From positions 56,230,501-56,294,500 of the forward strand of contig JASDFA010000003.1 in the NCBI GenBank assembly GCA_035772735.1: a stretch of 64,000 nt of DNA. Direction: 5' to 3'. The translations under genes were made by a program, and so were the position numbers. Below the pieces are notes generated by a model. The model made no database searches. It worked only from the letters and a program-made list of their open reading frames with translations, and was not told the origin of the DNA. This document shows positions 47,270 through 58,589 of the stretch, in pieces. Position 1 is the first letter of the stretch. Every line of letters starts with the position of its first letter. The stretch is from Datura wrightii. Its lineage: Eukaryota; Streptophyta; Magnoliopsida; Solanales; Solanaceae.

Positions 47270-48699
47270 TCATTCGTCCTCATCATCAGCCTCTACATCA
47301 CCTGCACCACCGCCACTGGCCTCACCTAGCCCAGAAAAATCATCTCCCAAACCCTCGAAGAGGTCTTCAATAGGACCCTGAACTGTGGAAGGAGCAGCCA
47401 TTGTAGCATCCAGGGCACTTATATTCGGCACTTTTGTTGAAGTCCGATTCTTCCACTCTTATACCTCAATCCGGAGGGAGGTGAGCCCCTTTAACTACAT
47501 ACACCATATTGCATAGTGTAGTGACACTCTCATATAAATACTTGAGCTCCTTTTTTATTGTTTGGGCGATGAGTGCGGGGAGGCTCTTAGCCAATCACTA
47601 GAGTTGGCTCTCGTGAGAGTTGGTCATCTCCACAAGTCTGTGGAGACCACTTGGTTGAGAGGATTGCAGAGGGGGAGATGCTCCACACTGAGGCATGTCA
47701 CCTGAAGCTTGGCCTGACATTTCTGGATGGGGCACGTTCAACTCTGGGGCCTATGGTGATTGGTTCGACCCATAAAAAAGGGATCCTTCATTGACTTCGA
47801 AGGCTTGCAGTCTTTTTCTTTTCATTGTTAGTGCCTCGAAATCTCTCTTTTGGTTGATGGCTATCACTCCTAAAGCAGTGGAAGGGGTTTTATTAGGGAA
47901 CAGAGGCACTCCAGCTTGTGAGCAAATCTGGAAAATGAGGATGACGTAGGGCATTGAAGTGCTAAACTGTCGAGCCTTTCTCTTCATTTGTTGGGCAACA
48001 ATTTCCCCGAAGTTAATCCAGTCTTGATGCAGGTGATGAGAATAGAAGTTTTTATGCTAACCCCCTGCTCATTTTTGGAGGGGATGATATGGCCACAAAT
48101 AAATTCCAGCCATAGCTTGGCCTCGAACTTCAAATCGTGGCAAGAGATTTTGCCACCCATGGAGGCCCAAAGAGGAGTGTCAACAGTAATGATTCGAGCT
48201 AACCAAGAAAATTGTTCCTTCATATCAACTACCCGGGCCATGTACTCTGTACCAAATTCAATTTCCTCTTCCCAAAACAATGAGTTAATGGCCCCTGGGG
48301 TAATGTCGACTTCTACCCCCTTGTTAGTAGGCATGGAAAGTCATTGACTTTACTCCTATGTTGCATGCTATCTTTTTCGGCCTGATATGAAGCATAGAAT
48401 TTTGTAACCAAGCTTGGATAGTAAGGTGGGATAGGATTGGCAAATGCATGCCATTGTCGTTCTGTGAATTGGGCGGTGATATTAGGAAGGTCACCCCTCA
48501 ATCCCGCCAAATAAAACCTCTTCTCCATTGTGATGGATTGGCCTTCACAAATGACACAATGCTCTTGCATGTTTGGGATGAAAAAGATGATTGCTTCCTT
48601 AGTGTTGGCACGCGGCGGAGCGGCTTTTGCTTTTACCTTGCTCTTGATAAAAGATGAGGCACGGGACTTTCCCTTTCCTATATTCCTAGATGAAGAGAT
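47270..48699 (-). pseudogene. Element D ORF3: putative plant transposon protein domain (lost start, frameshifts)
   Basis: Counterpart of C ORF3. The start codon position (48697-48699) reads ATC rather than ATG, followed by SSSRNIGKGKSRASS in the C-like register. The core has QEHCVICEGQ, RQWHAFANPIPPYYPSLVTK, EVDITPGAINSLFWEEEIE, LWLEFICGHIIPSKNEQGV and a basic TMKRKRLQAFEVNE, a possible nuclear localisation signal. The end is PIEDLFEGLGDD followed by a Gly/acidic stretch and DDEDE, then stop at 47270-47272, matching C. Frames shift near 48330 and 47985. Function unknown; the shared acidic tail and basic patch would fit a nuclear regulator better than an envelope protein, but this is inference. 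Confidence 0.75.
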
Positions 48700-49215
48700 G
48701 ATTTTTCTGCAAGGATAATGTTAGTGAAAGCTATTCGAGAAGTAAGTAAAATAATAAAAACTATTCTAAGGGTGAACTGAGAAACAAAGATGAGCAAAAA
48801 ATCATATAAAGAACCACCACAGTGAAGCACCAGCGAGTCGCAGGAGCAATTCGCGGACCGCCTCTTTCTCGCTGATGTGAGACAGAAAACTAGGCAACTT
48901 AAGAGTATACCAGAGATTGAGTGGCGAGTCGCCGGTCCTGATTCATGAAAAGCCGATTAGACACAGGATCCACTCAGTGGCTTGAAGCCATTCTTATGAG
49001 TGGACCGGCGTTCCATCGGCAATTTGCGGAACTCGATCGGCGAAACGCCGAACCCCGTCGTCCCAAAATCGAATTTAAACAAATCAAAGGCTCCCATTAA
49101 CAAAAACCCACACACAACATGATAGAATTAACATTGCTACATTTAAATAAATCCCATGATGGTTTGCCCTTAAGAATAGCATCACTCGGTCTATCATTGG
49201 GTAAAATGTTGCATT
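48700..49215 (-). promoter_or_regulatory. ORF3 leader of element D with inverted-repeat cluster
   Basis: About 48820-49060 holds GCGAGTCGC and GGCGAGTCGCCGG words and the perfect 15-bp TCGGCGAAACGCCGA at 49037-49051. The CCCTTAAG...TCTATCATTGGG box follows at 49166-49201. Same order and spacing as in C. Confidence 0.55.
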
Positions 49216-49530
49216 TCATTTCGATAGGGTTACTCAGACTTCACCCATTAAAAATTCACACAAATAGAACATATATTCCCTATTCCATTCAACAAACAGA
49301 GCATATTCATGAATTCAATAGGAAAGGGAAGCAAAGTATTAAGACTAAAGGAATTAAGAACCATTGAGAAAATCATGACAAGGGCAAGAAAGCTTTTACC
49401 ACAATATTGGAATGCTTTCACACTTGAGCTTGAAAACCTAGACAACTCTTAACAATGGCACTTCAAGGGATGTGTAGTAGAGAAAGGAAATATTAGTATA
49501 GTGAGTGTGTTAGTGAAAGGAGGGAGAGGG

Positions 49531-49735
49531 TTTTATAGGTAAGAGGTGGAAGATTGATAGGTTGAGAGAAAGGTGGAGAGTTAATGTGTTGGTGTGTTAG
49601 TGGGAAGTGGGAAGGTGTGAAGGTGGAAAAGTGGAAATGTAGAAAAGAGGGAAATATGGGGAAGTGGGAACGTTGGGTAGTGGAGAGAGAAAAGGGAATG
49701 AAAAAATGGTGAAAAGGGGGAACTAAAGAAATATT
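49531..49735 (-). promoter_or_regulatory. Internal promoter candidate of element D: TATA box and pyrimidine tract
   Basis: TATAAAA on the minus strand at 49531-49537, preceded by about 200 bases of strongly pyrimidine-rich sequence on that strand. The inverted-repeat cluster lies further upstream at about 49745-50150, as in C. Confidence 0.5.
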
Positions 49736-49744
49736 TTACATAAT

Positions 49745-50150
49745 AGGGCGGCTCAGCTGGTTTTTGGGATTCGGTGGGTCCACTCGTAATTTCCATTTTG
49801 AGACAAATTCGTATCTCGACCGATGCTACATCGGCGGTTCGCTGAGACACACTGGCGTTCTACAGCTTTACCTTTCCTATGCAAGGTTTTTGTGCCCAGT
49901 TCTCTATTTCTCAGTTTGTGACCCACCGGCTGTTCACGAAGTGGATCCGCAATCCACTGGTGACCCACTACTTAGGTGCCAAAACTTCGGGTACTCTATG
50001 TTACATCGGCGACCCACCGGACGGTTATGCATCAGCATTTTACCAATGGGTCCGCCAGCCTATTAATCCAAGTCCCAGTCTTCTGTTTGCACTCATCTTG
50101 AAAATGTGGTTGGTGCTTCTGGGTCAGTGAATCGTCGGTTCAGCGTCGTT
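49745..50150 (-). promoter_or_regulatory. Inverted-repeat cluster upstream of the ORF3 promoter, element D
   Basis: Words such as CATCGGCGGTTCGCTGAG, CCACCGGCTGTTCACGAA, CATCGGCGACCCACCGG and GAATCGTCGGTTCAGCG repeat in both orientations. It matches the cluster at 25940-26290 in C by position. No gene. Confidence 0.5.
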
Positions 50151-50242
50151 CCTCTATTATGTGGTCTTTTCCTTCCTTTGTTCCTCACTTCATAGTTCCT
50201 ACAAAACAAATACAACAAGGACATAAAAATTATCCACTAAAC

Positions 50243-50290
50243 ACTTGGGTTGCCTCCCAAGAAGTGCCTTAGTTAACATCGTGGCGTGAA
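50243..50290 (-). promoter_or_regulatory. Conserved hairpin box at the protease-ORF3 boundary, element D
   Basis: CTTGGG-TTGCCT-CCCAAG at 50243-50260, a perfect stem-loop, then AAGTGCCTTAG and a TCGTGGCGTGAAG stretch into which the protease frame terminates (stop near 50273). Confidence 0.6.
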
Positions 50291-52635
50291 GTAGATCTCA
50301 TTCAACATCTCTTTTTTGATGGATAATCCTTCGACTCCATCTCCTTCATCTCCAATCCTTTGTCCTCCTATTACCTTGCACTCTGGGGGCATTTCAGCTA
50401 ATGGACACACCTTGAAGGTGACTTCCTCACTTCCAACTCTGAACTTTAGCTCCCCAAGCTCCACCTCAACCATAGCTCTCCCTGTAGCTAGCAACGGTCT
50501 TCCAAAAATAATGGGTACCTCCACATCCATTTTTTAATCAAGGATAACAATATCAACAAGTAGGATGAACTTATCCACCCTTACCAACACATCTTCTAAT
50601 ACCCCCACCAGTTTTTTTATGGACCTATCTGCCATGAGCAACCTCATCCGAGTCCCAACTTCTTGAAAATGAGCAAGGGCATTAAATGTATGGTGGCACC
50701 AAGATTGAATAAATCTTTTTTAAACACAGATATCCTAATTAAATAGGGGATTTTGAAAGCTCCCGAGTCTTCCCACTTGGGGGCAAGGTTACTCATCATC
50801 ATTGCACTCTAATGGTGCATTTTCTCCCACTACTTGCATCAACCACCTTCTTCTTCTTCAAAAATTCTTTCATGAACTTCGCATATCCTGCCATTTGGAG
50901 AAAAGCATCCACTAATGGTATATTTATAGACAACTTGCTAAACATGTCAATGAATTAGCTGAATTGGTCATCCTTCTTTTTCTTGGCCAACCATTGTGGA
51001 TAAGGAGGTAAGACTCTTGCTTCAACCGTGTCATCAATTGGGGCCTTCATTCCAGTCTCATTGTTATTAGCATGTGAGATGATTTCTTCATCCTTCCTCT
51101 CTCCTTCCTCGTCAATCTTTTTTTCACTCCTTGGGGTCCTTGGCATCTTATCGAATTTAGTTTCCTCCTCCGATTTTGGGTCACTAACCTCTTTGGGCTT
51201 TACCGGTGCATCACTAATCACCTTTCCGCTCCTAGTGACAATAGCCATGCATTGATTGTCTTTCTTTTGATTCAACATTGTGTCACTAAGAAGCGTTCCC
51301 TTCAACTGGGAGTTCATTTTAGCTAACAAGTAATTCATTTGGGCCTCCAAATTCTTGATGGAGGCTGAATATGAGCTCACTATTTGGGCAAGGTTAGACA
51401 CCTCTCCTCTTAACTCTTTGACCCCACTCTCAGTTTACTCCACTTTCTTTAGGACTCTTGATAACATTTCCTCAATTTTTGAACTACCCGTATCACTCAA
51501 ACCCAGATGACTGTGGGAGTTTCCAACTTTTCAAAGGGGAACATACGGGTTTGAACTCCGGTGATAGCGATCACCCTCTTGATTCTGCTCCCTATTTCCC
51601 TATCTTTCATTTCTTTCGGGCCACCCCTGTGGATCACGATTTCTCCAGCCTTGATTTTTATCCCCTGGGCGCCAAGGGCCTTGATTTGTTCCTTGGAATC
51701 CAGGTCGAGGACCTCCCATTTTGTTTCCCATGTATTGAATCTTCCTCATATCTTGGCAGTGACGATTCTCCATCATATTGTAAGGGACCTTGCATACCCA
51801 CAACATTTACCACGGGGCCCCCATTACATGTTTTGTCATTAATTCTAGTTGTGTCATCATCTTGGAAAGATTGTCATCCTGCTCTTCATCCATTTTTCTC
51901 AATTCAACCGCCAATGGACTCGAGCTGATCTCATGTTTAGACACATTTATCTCTCGCGTGTGCCAAGCCCTATAGGTTTTTGTCATTCTGTCTAGAAGGG
52001 CTTTGGCCGACTCATATGTTTGATCCATAATAGAACCACCAGCTGGATTGTTGGCCACAGACTTGTTGATGGAATGAAGGTCTGTGTAGAAGCTTTGGAG
52101 AAGCACTCCATCCGACAGTCCATGATTTGGACAAAGATCAACCTTCTTTTTGAACCTTAGCCATGCCTCATGCAAAGGCCCTCCCGGTTGTTGCCTGAAA
52201 TTTGTGATGTCATCCCTCAACTACAACATCTTTGATGGAGGGAAAAAACGATCCAAGAAAGCCTTGGTTAACTCTTTCCAAGATGTAATACAACTAGGAG
52301 GGAGTTCCTCCAACCACATTGTTGCCTCCCGCGTCAGTGAGAAAGGAAAGAGTCTCAAACCTGATTTACTCTTGACTAATATTCATAATGTTGAAGGGCT
52401 GGCATATCTCCAAGAAATTTCTCAAATGTCGATTTGCGTCCTCACTTGGTTTACCGCCAAAGAGTCCCTTCATTTGCAGCAAATGCAGCATGGTGCTTGT
52501 GACACGAAATACCGCATTCCTTACAGTAGGTGGTATGCGAACGGCTCCCGCAATATCCGGCATCACCAGATTATCATAGTTGCGCTCCATGTTACCTTCC
52601 ACTGAGCTATCCCCTGCTCAGGAGTGATGACTCAT
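50273..52635 (-). pseudogene. Element D gag-protease polyprotein (frameshifted)
   Basis: Start ATG at 52635 (MSHHS, then a stop, AGDSSVEGNMERN). Gag parts are MLHLLQMKGLFGGKPSEDAN and HLRNFLEICQPFNIMN, then MRDDITNFRQQPGGPLHEAW, WLRFKKKVDLCPNHGL and MDQTYESAKALLDRM. The Gly/Pro/Asn/Arg-rich part GGPRPGFQGTNQGPWRPGD has no CCHC knuckle. After a coiled segment and an acidic linker, the protease shows a degraded active-site area (about 50680-50730) and VEVPIIFGRPLLATGRAMVE with GSEEVTFKVCPLAE. The frame closes naturally before RT would start. At least three frame changes. Confidence 0.85.
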
Positions 52636-52735
52636 ATGGTTGTAAGATCCTAACAAGCACATAAAAATCACGTCAAGTAACTACAATGTAAAACTATTTC
52701 AACTAAACAATCACCACAAGAATATCAAGCGCTAG

Positions 52736-52753
52736 TCCCCGGCAATGGTGCCA
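52736..52753 (-). other. Primer binding site (tRNA-Asp type), element D
   Basis: TGGCACCATTGCCGGGGA on the minus strand, two bases from the tRNA-Asp complement as I recall it, four bases from the 5' LTR start at 52758. Confidence 0.85.
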
Positions 52754-52757
52754 TTTT

Positions 52758-54329
52758 TGATAACGTCCGAAATATATCTTCATGCAAAGAATATACATGG
52801 CCTAGGTATCAAAACAAGTAACCTAATGAGTGTCAGGTTCGAATCCCACAAGGACTAGTGAATGATGGTTACAAGTGTCGGTTGAGAAATTAAAGTTAGC
52901 TTGCACCACGTAGAGTTAACATAAGAAAAAATAAATTGGGGGGGTTGGAATTTGTAGTGAATTATATTTGGTAATTTAGTGGAACAAAATAGCAAGATCA
53001 GCAAGGTTGTCAATAAGAATGTGAAAGACTAGAGGTGTGACGTTGATGATATACTAACTAGATAGGGACATGCTAGGTCGTCTTATAAGTTCAATTAGTG
53101 TAAATAATCTCGGGAAGTGGGTAATTACAGCTTTTCAGCCTTATAACTACCTCTTACTAGAGTTTTGTCAAACCTCCAGCTATAATTTAGCTCAACCCGA
53201 TTAGATTTGGATTAGCAGCTGCATTAATTTCTAGCCATTAGCTACTAATGAGGAATGAGAGTGCAATTTTAGCTATTTCTAGCCCAATTTGACAATCTCT
53301 CATCCATACCCACTATTAAATTCTCTTTCAATACTTAATTATTCTTTTTCTAGCAACAATCAAGCATGTATAAATAGACCCATATCATAATCAATGGATC
53401 TTCCTTTGTAGATTGAAGAGAATCTAACAGATCTACACTTATTTAAATAATAGGAAGATGATTCTAGCAACACCCACTCTAATTAAGTATTCATCATTAC
53501 ACACCTCTAATTAATGATTTATCTACTCATGACTAATAAATTCAAAAGAACATTCATTAAAAAACTCATTGAATTTAATAACAAGAGTAGCAAAATCAAG
53601 TTCACAAATATAGTCTCCAACAATGGCTGTAACTTACTATTAAGAAGAAGAAGTAGAGAAGAGTACTTTTTCCATGTTTACCAATCAAAATCTCATTTTC
53701 TCTTCTAAGAGAATGTTCTAAAGCTAAGAAAGGAAGCAATGATGTTATATGCTTTGCTCTCTATATCCCCCTAGTACACAATACTTTATCTAGTATTTAT
53801 ATCCAGGAAAATAGGGCATCTTCTATCTTTTATTCCATGATGGACAATTTTACCCCTAAGCATCATTCTGGAATAGGCAGAGACATCGGTGATTCGACGG
53901 TTCAAATCCATGAACCGTCGGGTATCTTATCTGAGCCATCCTCAACTCTAGTGAGCATCGACTGTTCATCCGGCGTTTAGCCGATCTCAATTCGTGAACA
54001 ACTGGGTCTTTTTTCTTCTTTCCAAAACATCGGGTGTCTTTTGACGACTGGACGGGCGAGTCACATTGGTAACTCGTGGTTCGTCGGTGCCATTTTTCTT
54101 CAGAGGCAGTGATAATCGGCCTTTGACTGGCGTTTCGCCTTTTTTCATCGGTGGACTACCGATTTGTCCTTACTTCCTTATTTTTACTCCATTTTTGCCC
54201 TTTTCTGCACATTTAGGCACCTGCGCACAAAAAAAGCAAAAAAGGCATTAAATCCATATAGTCAACTCAAAAACTAAGCAAAAACTCAGGCTTAAGAGCC
54301 TAATGAGTTTGTAAATTACCAACTCATCA
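52758..54329 (-). repeat. Element D right (5') LTR
   Basis: TGATAACGTCC to AACTCATCA. TATAAATA at 53794-53801, inverted-repeat cluster at about 53880-54160, and the terminal palindrome at 54303-54327 with one mismatch. Confidence 0.93.
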
Positions 54330-55153
54330 CCCACCCCCTAGTCTCGGCTGAGAGAATCGATAGCTGTCTGTCCTGGCCCTCTTGGCCTCTCTCTCCCTTA
54401 GATGCGCCACCTCCATCTACTGGGAATACAAAACTATTCGAGGGAAATCCATATCCTGATGGAGCATGGCGGTCATGCAATCCTTATCTAGATAGTCCGC
54501 CACCCTATGAACAAACCTGCTCACTCGCGCCCTCTGATCAACCACTAACTCCGGGGCGTTCTTTGATAGACAAGTGAACTCTAGGGCATATTCCTGCACT
54601 ATCATCTTTACCTATTTTAGATTCATAAACTCGGCTGCCTTCAGCTCCCTCATTTCCCGAGGGAAGAACTGATCTAGGAACGCGACATGAAACTCATCCC
54701 AACTGATAGGGCATGCTCCTACTGCCATACTATCCTTCCACTATTTAAACCAAATGTGTGCGACCCCCTTCAACTGGTATGAGGCCAAATCAGCACACTC
54801 TTCTCTATTCACCCCCATGACCTGATTGATCTTCAAAATCTCGTAATAAACTCATGTGGATCCTCATCCACCTTTGACCCGAGAAACTCTAATGGGTTCA
54901 TACATAGGAAATCTCTGACTCGTGTTGCCGCCACATTCCCATTTTATGGGACATGCGCCACTGCCTGTTGGTTGACCTGGGCGGTCAAGGCCTGTGCTAG
55001 CATCTGAATGGCTGCCTTGAATTCAATGTGGGCAACCGGCTCCAGTGCATAATGCTCATGGGCTGGTGGGGCTTGTTAGTGCCCGTCCCCATTGCCATCC
55101 TCGTGGCCGTTTCCATTTCCATTCCTTCTTCCGTTGACTCTGCGGAGAGGCAT
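54330..55153 (-). pseudogene. T3 gag N-terminal part, right of the D insertion
   Basis: Start ATG at 55153 (MPLRRVNGRRNGNGNGHEDG). The IQMLAQALTAQVNQQ stretch and the core end at 54605 (YALEFTCLSKNAPELVVDQR, VSRFVHRVADYLDKDCMTAM) are recognisable. Stops and small indels break the frame. It stops at the D target duplication CCCAC. Confidence 0.82.
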
Positions 55154-55347
55154 GATTCTGCAATCAAGAATAGCACGAGTTAGAAGGATAGAGAGACATT
55201 TCACCGCGTGAAATAGATCATGAAAGAAGGGAACATTTCCTAAATATCTCGTAGACTCTTTTACATAAGTGTGGTGAGCTTCACACCTATGAAAAAGACT
55301 CTATTTAATATGGCTTTCAGATACCCTAGGACAATTAAAAACCTATT

Positions 55348-55359
55348 GCTCTGATACCA
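55348..55359 (-). other. Primer binding site (tRNA-iMet), T3, exact
   Basis: TGGTATCAGAGC on the minus strand, the unmutated plant iMet site, four bases from the LTR at 55364. Confidence 0.9.
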
Positions 55360-55363
55360 AGTT

Positions 55364-57685
55364 TGTCACGACTCGAACATAGGCCAGGATCGAGACACGG
55401 GATAAGGAGCCCGAGAGACTCCAAGTAGATCCATGACATGAACATACATCTAACTCAATCAAGTAAAGTGGAAGACTTAACATAATAAACATGACAGAAA
55501 TTCGAACATAACATAACAATCTGAATATACAACACAAGTCTGAAGTTGAATACAATCTATTGTCTGAAAAACCTCTAATTCTAATGTGTTGATGGGACAA
55601 GATCCCAACTAACTCTCTAAGTCTAAAACTGAATATACGAGGATAACTTGTAACAAACAGCCCTCGGGAGATGAGGACTTACCAATAGAGACTAGATGCT
55701 AACTCTTGAAGCTGGCTAGTGATGAGGCTGAGTCTATATATCGGAGCCTGTATCATAAAATGATACAACATAGGGTATACGGTCAATACGTGGAATGTAC
55801 CGAGTATGCAAGGTAAGTAAACTGCTTAAATAAGTAAAATCATTTAAAACAGGAATAATATAAAGCAATATCAACATAAGAATCTGAGAGTAGGGCTTGC
55901 ATGTTATTTTCTGAAATCATGATCTGAACATAACTAAACATCATACTAAATCAAATGACCTAAAGCTGATATTTGATAATCATCGGTAAAACTATACATT
56001 GGAAACCTACTCTGGAACATATATATGTATATATCATGAATGATAAATATGCATAACTAAAATCGTGAGGAACAATGAGAGACTTATCTTATAATTGACA
56101 TTACCACAATAGAGCTTACGTGGTCCCGACTATCACACTCAAGAGAGCAGAGCCATCCAAATATTTTCCTGGGCTAAGGACGCTACCATGATATCAATAT
56201 CAAGCTGAAGGCCCCTTGGGGAAGGGGAAAGCTCACATAGGAGGTCCCAAAATAATTTGATCATACCTATGTTGGCGCATAGTTCTGAGGCATAGGGTTG
56301 ACTGACCCTTATCCTACACGGTGCTAGATACTACTCCCAAAAACATGCATATGCTCTCCATCATTTTTAAATGAAGGTGACCATCGTCTATTGACGAAGA
56401 GGAATAATCATATACATATAAATTTGTGATCATACATGAGGAGCCTTGGCTCAAACCATACCACAAGCTGAACATAATTCGAAGTCTTGACTCCAAAATC
56501 ATGTAGTAAGCTAATTAACTTGAAATCATACATCATACTTGAAAATATGGGCTTTCCCAAAATTTAAACATGCTAGAAAATACTTAATTCACTTGAAAAC
56601 GTGATCACAGACATGGGTAACTTGAAAACATGTTTTTCATCAATAATATCTCATCATACTTGAACATTCATCATAAATCTCAACTTTCATGAACTTCTCA
56701 TGGATGGGCATTTTAAATTTTGAAAGCTTAAACAAGATTATAATTGAAAAAAATGTAAAACTTGCCCATGATTCATAATTCAATAATAGAAACATGCTTA
56801 GATCATACCCAAGGTAGAAACTTAGGAAATTTATGCACTAGGTTAAAACCCCATAGGATCAACATATAGATTTTCATGAATTAGAGAGGGATTGGGCATG
56901 GGTGCGAATGAATTAACCATTCATAACCTTACATACCTGAGGGAATCTGATTCTATAATTTCTCTAATTGCCCAAGGAAGAATTGATGAAAACTTGAAGG
57001 AAAATGAGCTTGATCACCTCTCTTGACCTTTACACTTGCATGCATGAATAAGAATAGCGTACAATGAACTTACCCCTCTTAATACTCACTATTCATAGCT
57101 TAAATGTAGTTTAGGACTTAGATCATAGGAATTACGGATAAGCCCTTACTAAATTCAGATAAAATAACTGATTGTCAGTCCCCTCGAGGGACTGGATGAG
57201 TCATTACTAGGGGAAACGAGTCGTTGTCTGTTGTCGTGAAGTTCACTGCCACTTTTCCTCGAGGGGTCCCCACGAGGGACCAACGGATCATCATTGTCGT
57301 GGTCACCACTCGTCACCTCCACTGCCAACTCTTCAAGTCTTTAATCAACTGTTAACCATGATCAACCTAATGGATTGTGGCATCTAACCACGATTTGTTG
57401 TGTCCATTCATAGGGAACACTACCACTGAACCTCCACCTTTCAATAGATCTTGACCAAGACTAACTCAACGAGTCGTGAGTGCTGACCACGACTCCTGGT
57501 CACGTCCATGGGGACTCCAAATTCAAAAATTCCAACTGAAGTCGTGCACTTCACCACAAGTCACTTCACGACTCATGGTCTATCCCACGGGTCATAGGAC
57601 GACTCATTCTATGACCTGGTGCAGAAAATCCTATTTTCTCCATTTCAACTCCCGAGTTTGATCGTTGGGATTTAGGGGTATAAAA
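55364..57685 (-). repeat. T3 right (5') LTR
   Basis: TGTCACGACTC to GTATAAAA (terminal CA changed to AA). U3 dyads such as GAGTCGTGAG and ACGACTCCTGG lie at about 57180-57610. No gene. Confidence 0.92.
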
Positions 57686-58123
57686 ACTTTAGTCAACTCC
57701 ACCCAAGTAGTAATATATTCATCTAGAAGCTTATCTATCCATTTTGCAACTTCCGCAATTAGAGAGAATGGGAACAACCTAAGCCTAATAGCCTCCCGTG
57801 TCACCCCTGGTAGTCTGTACGCGTTGCATGTTCTAGGGAAATTTATCAAGTGCTAGTTGTGATTTTCTCCATTTAGACCTTTAAATAGCCCATTCATGTT
57901 CAGCAATCATAGTATTGGTAATGTCAAATTTAGCATTAGTTGGTGGCGAGGGTGGCACTATTGCTCCGGTAAATCCAACCTCATCTAGATCAATCTGCTT
58001 TCTATATATATCATCTCTCTTGGCCTGCCAATTTTGTTGAGCCCTTTGTAAGGCTTCAGTCCTCTGTTCTTTCATCAATCCTTCCCACAGAGGAAGTTCA
58101 AATGGACGGCCTTGGTCTTCCAT
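57686..58123 (-). pseudogene. Element F gag N-terminus
   Basis: Start ATG at 58123: MEDQGRPFELPLWEGLMKEQ, then a basic RRAQQNWQAKRDD-like helix, VGFTGAIVPPSPPTNAKFDI, a gap, and AIRLRLFPFSLIAEVAKWID with ITTWVELTK at the T3 junction. The frame continues without a break at 37324 beyond T3. One stop and a small indel lie near 57880. Confidence 0.8.
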
Positions 58124-58225
58124 GTCCTGTGAAGGCTCAAGAATGAAAAAATAGTAAAAACACAACTCACAAAATAAAGACTACATATTAATGTTAAAGA
58201 CCAATTAACTATTTCAACACCGTAT

Positions 58226-58243
58226 TCCTTGGCAATGGCGCCA
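58226..58243 (-). other. Primer binding site (tRNA-Asp type), element F
   Basis: TGGCGCCATTGCCAAGGA on the minus strand, about six bases left of the LTR start near 58250. Confidence 0.82.
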
Positions 58244-58249
58244 AAATTT

Positions 58250-58589
58250 TATCATTCCCAAATTACACCTTGGATTTGAAGTATAAAGCACTCATTGTCA
58301 AATATAGTAACCCAACATAGGCTGGGGTTGATCTCATAGAGAATAGGGTAGAAATATAATATTAATGATGATTAAATTAACTTGTGGTCAATATATTGGA
58401 AATGGGGTTGCAAATAAAAACAAGAAAATAATGCTAACAATGAATGAGCTATTTATCAAATTATTGAGACAAAACTAGGATCTCCATGATTTCATAACAT
58501 AGTAGGCTTATTTTATTATTGATCTATCCTGGTGAATTTTGTGTAAGACTGACAATTAAGTTTATCTAACATATCTCGACCTACATAGA
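58250..58589 (-). repeat. Element F 5' LTR fragment (R/U5 side)
   Basis: It resembles the left-hand start of the C and D LTRs in layout: after the boundary come AATATAGTAACCCAACATAG and GGTTGATCTCATAGAGAATA. It is cut at 58589, where LTR-like DNA H begins with TGTCACGCCCC. Confidence 0.65.

Larger units (their letters stand above)
43703..54329 (-). mobile_element. Element D: sister copy of C, non-autonomous, inserted in T3 gag
   Basis: LTRs 43703-45245 and 52758-54329, tRNA-Asp primer site, gag-protease, hairpin box, inverted-repeat cluster, TATA box, ORF3, 3' noncoding region, all on the minus strand and in the same order as C. Again no RT, RNase H or integrase. Flanks CCTAC (43698-43702) and CCCAC (54330-54334) look like a target duplication with one mismatch. 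D and C differ clearly, so they are separate insertions of one lineage. Confidence 0.92.
37325..57685 (-). mobile_element. Element T3: Tekay/Del-like retrotransposon inserted in F gag, split by D
   Basis: LTRs of about 2.3 kb (37325-39639 and 55364-57685), exact iMet primer site, gag, protease, RT, RNase H, integrase and chromodomain on the minus strand. Flanks GCTTT (37320-37324) and ACTTT (57686-57690) form a target duplication with one mismatch. It is the same family as T2 and A. Confidence 0.93.
14552..58589 (-). mobile_element. Element F: old Athila/Tat-like element, split into three pieces by T2 and T3
   Basis: The pieces are 57686-58589 (start of 5' LTR, tRNA-Asp primer site, gag N-terminus), 35660-37324 (rest of gag, linker, protease start) and 14552-15209 (protease end, RT start). 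T2 is flanked by CTGCT/CCGCT and T3 by GCTTT/ACTTT, near-perfect 5-bp duplications. The gag reading frame runs on across the T3 junction and the protease domain continues across the T2 junction, so the three pieces are one element. The rest of RT, RNase H, integrase and the 3' LTR are absent in the window. Confidence 0.85.

Noticed and set aside
51458..51928. Plus-strand open frames in 51458-51928 and the similar ones at 27628-28166
   Set aside because: They are shadows of the Gly/Pro-rich Gag region on the minus strand.
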